Origin: Chloroflexota bacterium
GTDB taxonomy: Bacteria; Chloroflexota; Dehalococcoidia; JACQGW01
Assembly: GCA_016199325.1 (NCBI GenBank)
Contig: JACQGW010000268.1
Location: forward strand, 1 to 8,977
Length of the DNA: 8,977 bases
Reading direction: 5' to 3'
How positions within the stretch are numbered: the first letter of the stretch is position 1; every line of letters starts with the position of its first letter. Under the pieces are notes generated by a model. The model was given only the letters and a program-made list of their open reading frames with translations, made no database searches and was not told where the DNA came from. The translations under genes were made by a program, and so were the position numbers. Positions 7,103 to 8,977 of the stretch are shown in pieces.

Positions 7103-7107
7103 GGAGG
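7103..7107 (+). promoter_or_regulatory. Shine-Dalgarno that decides the rpsH start
   Basis: GGAGG lies 9 nt before GTG 7117 and 15 nt before the in-frame ATG at 7123. The spacing favours the GTG, which also gives the N-terminus [10 protein letters not shown] expected for S8. Confidence 0.7.
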
Positions 7108-7116
7108 ATAGCGCGA

Positions 7117-7515
7117 GTGAACATGACCGATCCGATTGCCGATATGCTGACCCGGATTCGCAACGGCGTGGCGGCCAAGCACGATTTCGTGCTGGTGCCC
7201 GCGTCGAAGCTGAAGCTGGCGATTGCAAAGATCTTGAAGGAAGAGGGCTACATCCGCGACTTCGAGATCGTGAAGGACGCGCAGCCCAGGACGATGAAGG
7301 TCCATCTCAACTACACAGGCAAGAAGGTGCCGGCCGTCACCGGGATCCAGCGAGTCAGCAAGCCGGGGCTGCGGGTATACGTCCAGCGGTCCGAGATTCC
7401 CCGGGTCTACGGGGGCCTGGGTATCGCCATTCTATCGACGCCACAGGGCGTGATGACCGGCCAGCAGGCCTGGCGACAGCGCATGGGCGGCGAAGTCCTC
7501 TGCTACGTCTGGTAG
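7117..7515 (+). CDS. rpsH: 30S ribosomal protein S8 (GTG start)
   Basis: The 132-residue protein starts [20 protein letters not shown], contains [39 protein letters not shown] and ends GGEVLCYVW, all hallmarks of S8. S8 binds 16S rRNA helix 21 and organises the platform. In E. coli it also represses the spc operon. The GTG start is chosen from the Shine-Dalgarno spacing; ATG 7123 would drop two residues. The length is normal. The gene is 21 nt after S14 and 23 nt before L6. Confidence 0.97.
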   Translation: MNMTDPIADMLTRIRNGVAAKHDFVLVPASKLKLAIAKILKEEGYIRDFEIVKDAQPRTMKVHLNYTGKKVPAVTGIQRVSKPGLRVYVQRSEIPRVYGGLGIAILSTPQGVMTGQQAWRQRMGGEVLCYVW

Positions 7516-7538
7516 CCGGTCTGAGGAGAGGAGATACG

Positions 7539-8093
7539 ATGTCGAGAATTGGACGAGCCCCGATCCCGGTCCCGACCGGCGTGCAGATCCAGGTCGAGGA
7601 CGACCGCATTCGGGTGACGGGGCCCAAAGGGGAGCTGGCCCGGTCGATTCCGGGCGGCATCACGGCCCGGCTCGCCGACGGCCACATCATGGTCGACCGC
7701 GCCAGCGATGCGCGCGCGCATCGGGCGCTCCACGGCCTGACCCGCACATTGATCGCCAATATGGTCGAGGGTGTGACGAAGGGCTTCCAGAAGAACCTGG
7801 AGATCAGTGGCGTCGGCTATCGAGCGACCAAGAGCGGCGACCGCCTGGTGCTCTCACTGGGCTATTCGTCGCCGGTGGAATTGCTGCCACCGCCGGGCAT
7901 CAGCTTCATGGTCGAGAGCCCGACGAAGCTGGGCGTTGCCGGGATCGACCGCGAGCTCGTCGGGCGGATCGCGGCGCAGATCCGCGCCGTTCGCCCGCCC
8001 GAGCCGTACAAGGGCAAGGGCATGCGGTACGCCGACGAGCGGATCCGACGCAAGGCCGGCAAGGGTGGCAAGGCCGGCGCCAAGAAGAAGTAG
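7539..8093 (+). CDS. rplF: 50S ribosomal protein L6
   Basis: The product has 184 residues and starts [20 protein letters not shown]. The second L6 domain contains [19 protein letters not shown] and ends with [20 protein letters not shown] plus a Lys/Gly-rich tail ([12 protein letters not shown]). L6 binds 23S rRNA helix 97 near the sarcin-ricin loop. The frame stays open far upstream through rpsN and rpsH, but the real start is set by the family N-terminus and the purine-rich GAGGAGAGGAG site (7523-7533), 5 nt from the ATG. Length matches the family (about 177-185). L18 follows after 11 nt. Confidence 0.97.
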   Translation: MSRIGRAPIPVPTGVQIQVEDDRIRVTGPKGELARSIPGGITARLADGHIMVDRASDARAHRALHGLTRTLIANMVEGVTKGFQKNLEISGVGYRATKSGDRLVLSLGYSSPVELLPPPGISFMVESPTKLGVAGIDRELVGRIAAQIRAVRPPEPYKGKGMRYADERIRRKAGKGGKAGAKKK

Positions 8094-8104
8094 GGAGTGG
8101 CGCG

Positions 8105-8473
8105 ATGTTCAAGCCCGTCGACACGCGCGCGGCCCGGCAACGCCGCCATCGGCGCGTCCGCGCCAGGATCAGCGGCACGGCCGGTCGGCCGCGCCTGAAC
8201 GTCTTTCGCAGCCTTCAACACGTGTATGCCCAGGTGATCGATGACGACCGGGGCCACACCCTCGTCGCGGCGTCCAGCCTGGACCCGGAGCTCCGCAGTC
8301 AGCTCGCCGCCGGCAAGAAGCAGGATCAGGCCGTGCTTGTCGGCCGGCTGGTCGCCGAGCGAGCCCGGGCCGCCGGCATTGAGGCCGTGGTGTTCGACCG
8401 CGGCGGCTATTTGTTCCATGGTCGCGTCAAATCGCTGGCCGACGCCGCCCGCGAGGCGGGGCTGAAGTTCTAA
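8105..8473 (+). CDS. rplR: 50S ribosomal protein L18
   Basis: The 122-residue protein has the L18 signature: [35 protein letters not shown], and near the C-terminus [20 protein letters not shown] with AAREAGLKF at the end. L18 binds 5S rRNA with L5 in the central protuberance. The N-terminus is rich in Arg, as usual for the rRNA-binding tail. AGGGAG (8092-8097) overlaps the rplF stop and lies 7 nt before the ATG. Instead of running straight into rpsE, the gene is followed by a 94-nt repeat-filled spacer. Confidence 0.97.
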   Translation: MFKPVDTRAARQRRHRRVRARISGTAGRPRLNVFRSLQHVYAQVIDDDRGHTLVAASSLDPELRSQLAAGKKQDQAVLVGRLVAERARAAGIEAVVFDRGGYLFHGRVKSLADAAREAGLKF

Positions 8474-8567
8474 CGGGGGTCGGCAGTCGAGAGTCGGCAG
8501 TCGAGGGTCGGGAGACGGACTGCCGACCGCCGACTCTGGACCGCCGACTCGTAGGATGGAGTCACAC
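8474..8567. repeat. Tandem plus inverted repeat spacer between rplR and rpsE
   Basis: Two 14-bp units, GTCGGCAGTCGAGA at 8479-8492 and GTCGGCAGTCGAGG at 8493-8506, are followed by a partial third (GTCGGGAG, 8507-8514). The complement follows at once. GACTGCCGAC (8518-8527) pairs perfectly with GTCGGCAGTC at 8479-8488 or 8493-8502, GCCGACTCT (8529-8537) pairs with AGAGTCGGC (8490-8498), and GCCGACTC recurs at 8543-8550. The RNA could fold into competing hairpins. The last 17 nt hold the rpsE Shine-Dalgarno (AGGA 8553-8556 and GGAG 8558-8561). No promoter, terminator U-tract or gene is seen. It looks like a simple palindromic repeat insertion, different in sequence from the one before rplW. Confidence 0.75.
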
Positions 8568-8977
8568 ATGCCAAGAATTCAACCAGGTGCGCTTGCGCTC
8601 TCCGAGAAGGTTGTCCAGGTCAACCGGGTGGCTAAGGTCGTCAAGGGCGGACGGCGCTTCAGTTTTAGCGCGGTGGTCGTCGCCGGCGATGGCGCCGGCC
8701 ACGTCGGCGTCGGGCTGGGCAAGGCGAACGAAGTGCCCGAGGCGATTCGCAAGGGAGTCGAGGACGCCAAGAAGCACCTCATCGAAGTGCCGATGGTCGA
8801 TACGACGATCCCCCATGCGATCGTCGGCGAGTACGGAGCGGCGCGGGTGATTCTCAAGCCGGGCGTCCCCGGCACCGGCATCATCGCCGGCGGCGGCGTC
8901 CGGGCGGTGCTCGAATCCGCGGGCGTTCGGGACGTGGTGACGAAGTCGCTCGGCAGCTCGAACCCGGTCAACGTGAC
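8568..8977 (+). CDS. rpsE: 30S ribosomal protein S5, N-terminal part (3' end outside window)
   Basis: The visible 136 codons start [20 protein letters not shown]. They contain [40 protein letters not shown] and [19 protein letters not shown] with [20 protein letters not shown]. This covers the double-stranded RNA-binding-like N-terminal domain and most of the C-terminal domain of S5. S5 lies at the mRNA entry side of the 30S subunit and affects decoding accuracy. GGAG (8558-8561) lies 6 nt before the ATG. The sequence stops mid-codon after NPVNV, so the last few tens of residues are missing only because the window ends. Confidence 0.97.
   Translation, partial: MPRIQPGALALSEKVVQVNRVAKVVKGGRRFSFSAVVVAGDGAGHVGVGLGKANEVPEAIRKGVEDAKKHLIEVPMVDTTIPHAIVGEYGAARVILKPGVPGTGIIAGGGVRAVLESAGVRDVVTKSLGSSNPVNV

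Noticed and set aside
6978..8093. A 371-residue frame that would fuse extra N-terminal sequence to L6
   Set aside because: The upstream part only overlaps S14 and S8 in another frame. L6 has its own family N-terminus (MSRIGRAP) at 7539 and a Shine-Dalgarno just before it.
1..8977. A novel defence, mobile or biosynthetic gene system
   Set aside because: Every coding region is a recognised translation gene in standard order; no unexplained gene, CRISPR array, transposase or integrase is present.

Overview
This window is the S10-spc ribosomal protein cluster of a GC-rich bacterium. All genes are on the + strand. The order is tuf (3' end), rpsJ, rplC, rplD, rplW, rplB, rpsS, rplV, rpsC, rplP, rpmC, rpsQ, rplN, rplX, rplE, rpsN (zinc type), rpsH, rplF, rplR and rpsE (5' part). 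This is the standard bacterial order with no gene missing or inserted. EF-Tu ends 6 nt before rpsJ, so the str-type and S10 clusters are joined, as in many non-proteobacterial lineages. The phylum cannot be fixed from these proteins by eye. The CxxC zinc forms of S14 and L24, the high GC and the repeat-like spacers would fit a planctomycete-like or other deep-branching, environmentally sampled phylum, but that is only an impression.

Layout: 1-130 is the EF-Tu C-terminus. 137-1823 holds S10, L3 and L4 with short spacers. 1824-1990 is an unusually long spacer filled by a nested palindrome. 1991-2284 is L23. 2285-2439 is a second long spacer with a good sigma70-type promoter, then a roughly 80-nt RNA that folds as one long four-helix hairpin, then a strong Shine-Dalgarno for L2. 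2440-8473 is a compact run from L2 to L18 with spacers of 28 nt or less and one 4-nt overlap. 8474-8567 is a third long spacer made of tandem and inverted 14-bp repeats. 8568-8977 is the start of S5. No gene-free stretch exceeds 300 nt.

The products are structural parts of the 30S and 50S subunits plus the tRNA-delivery factor EF-Tu, made together so that they accumulate in step. The coding part is ordinary. The interest lies in the three long spacers. The one before rplB looks like an internal promoter with a cis-regulatory leader, a candidate undescribed r-protein autoregulatory element. The other two look like palindromic, possibly dispersed, repeat insertions tolerated between essential genes.
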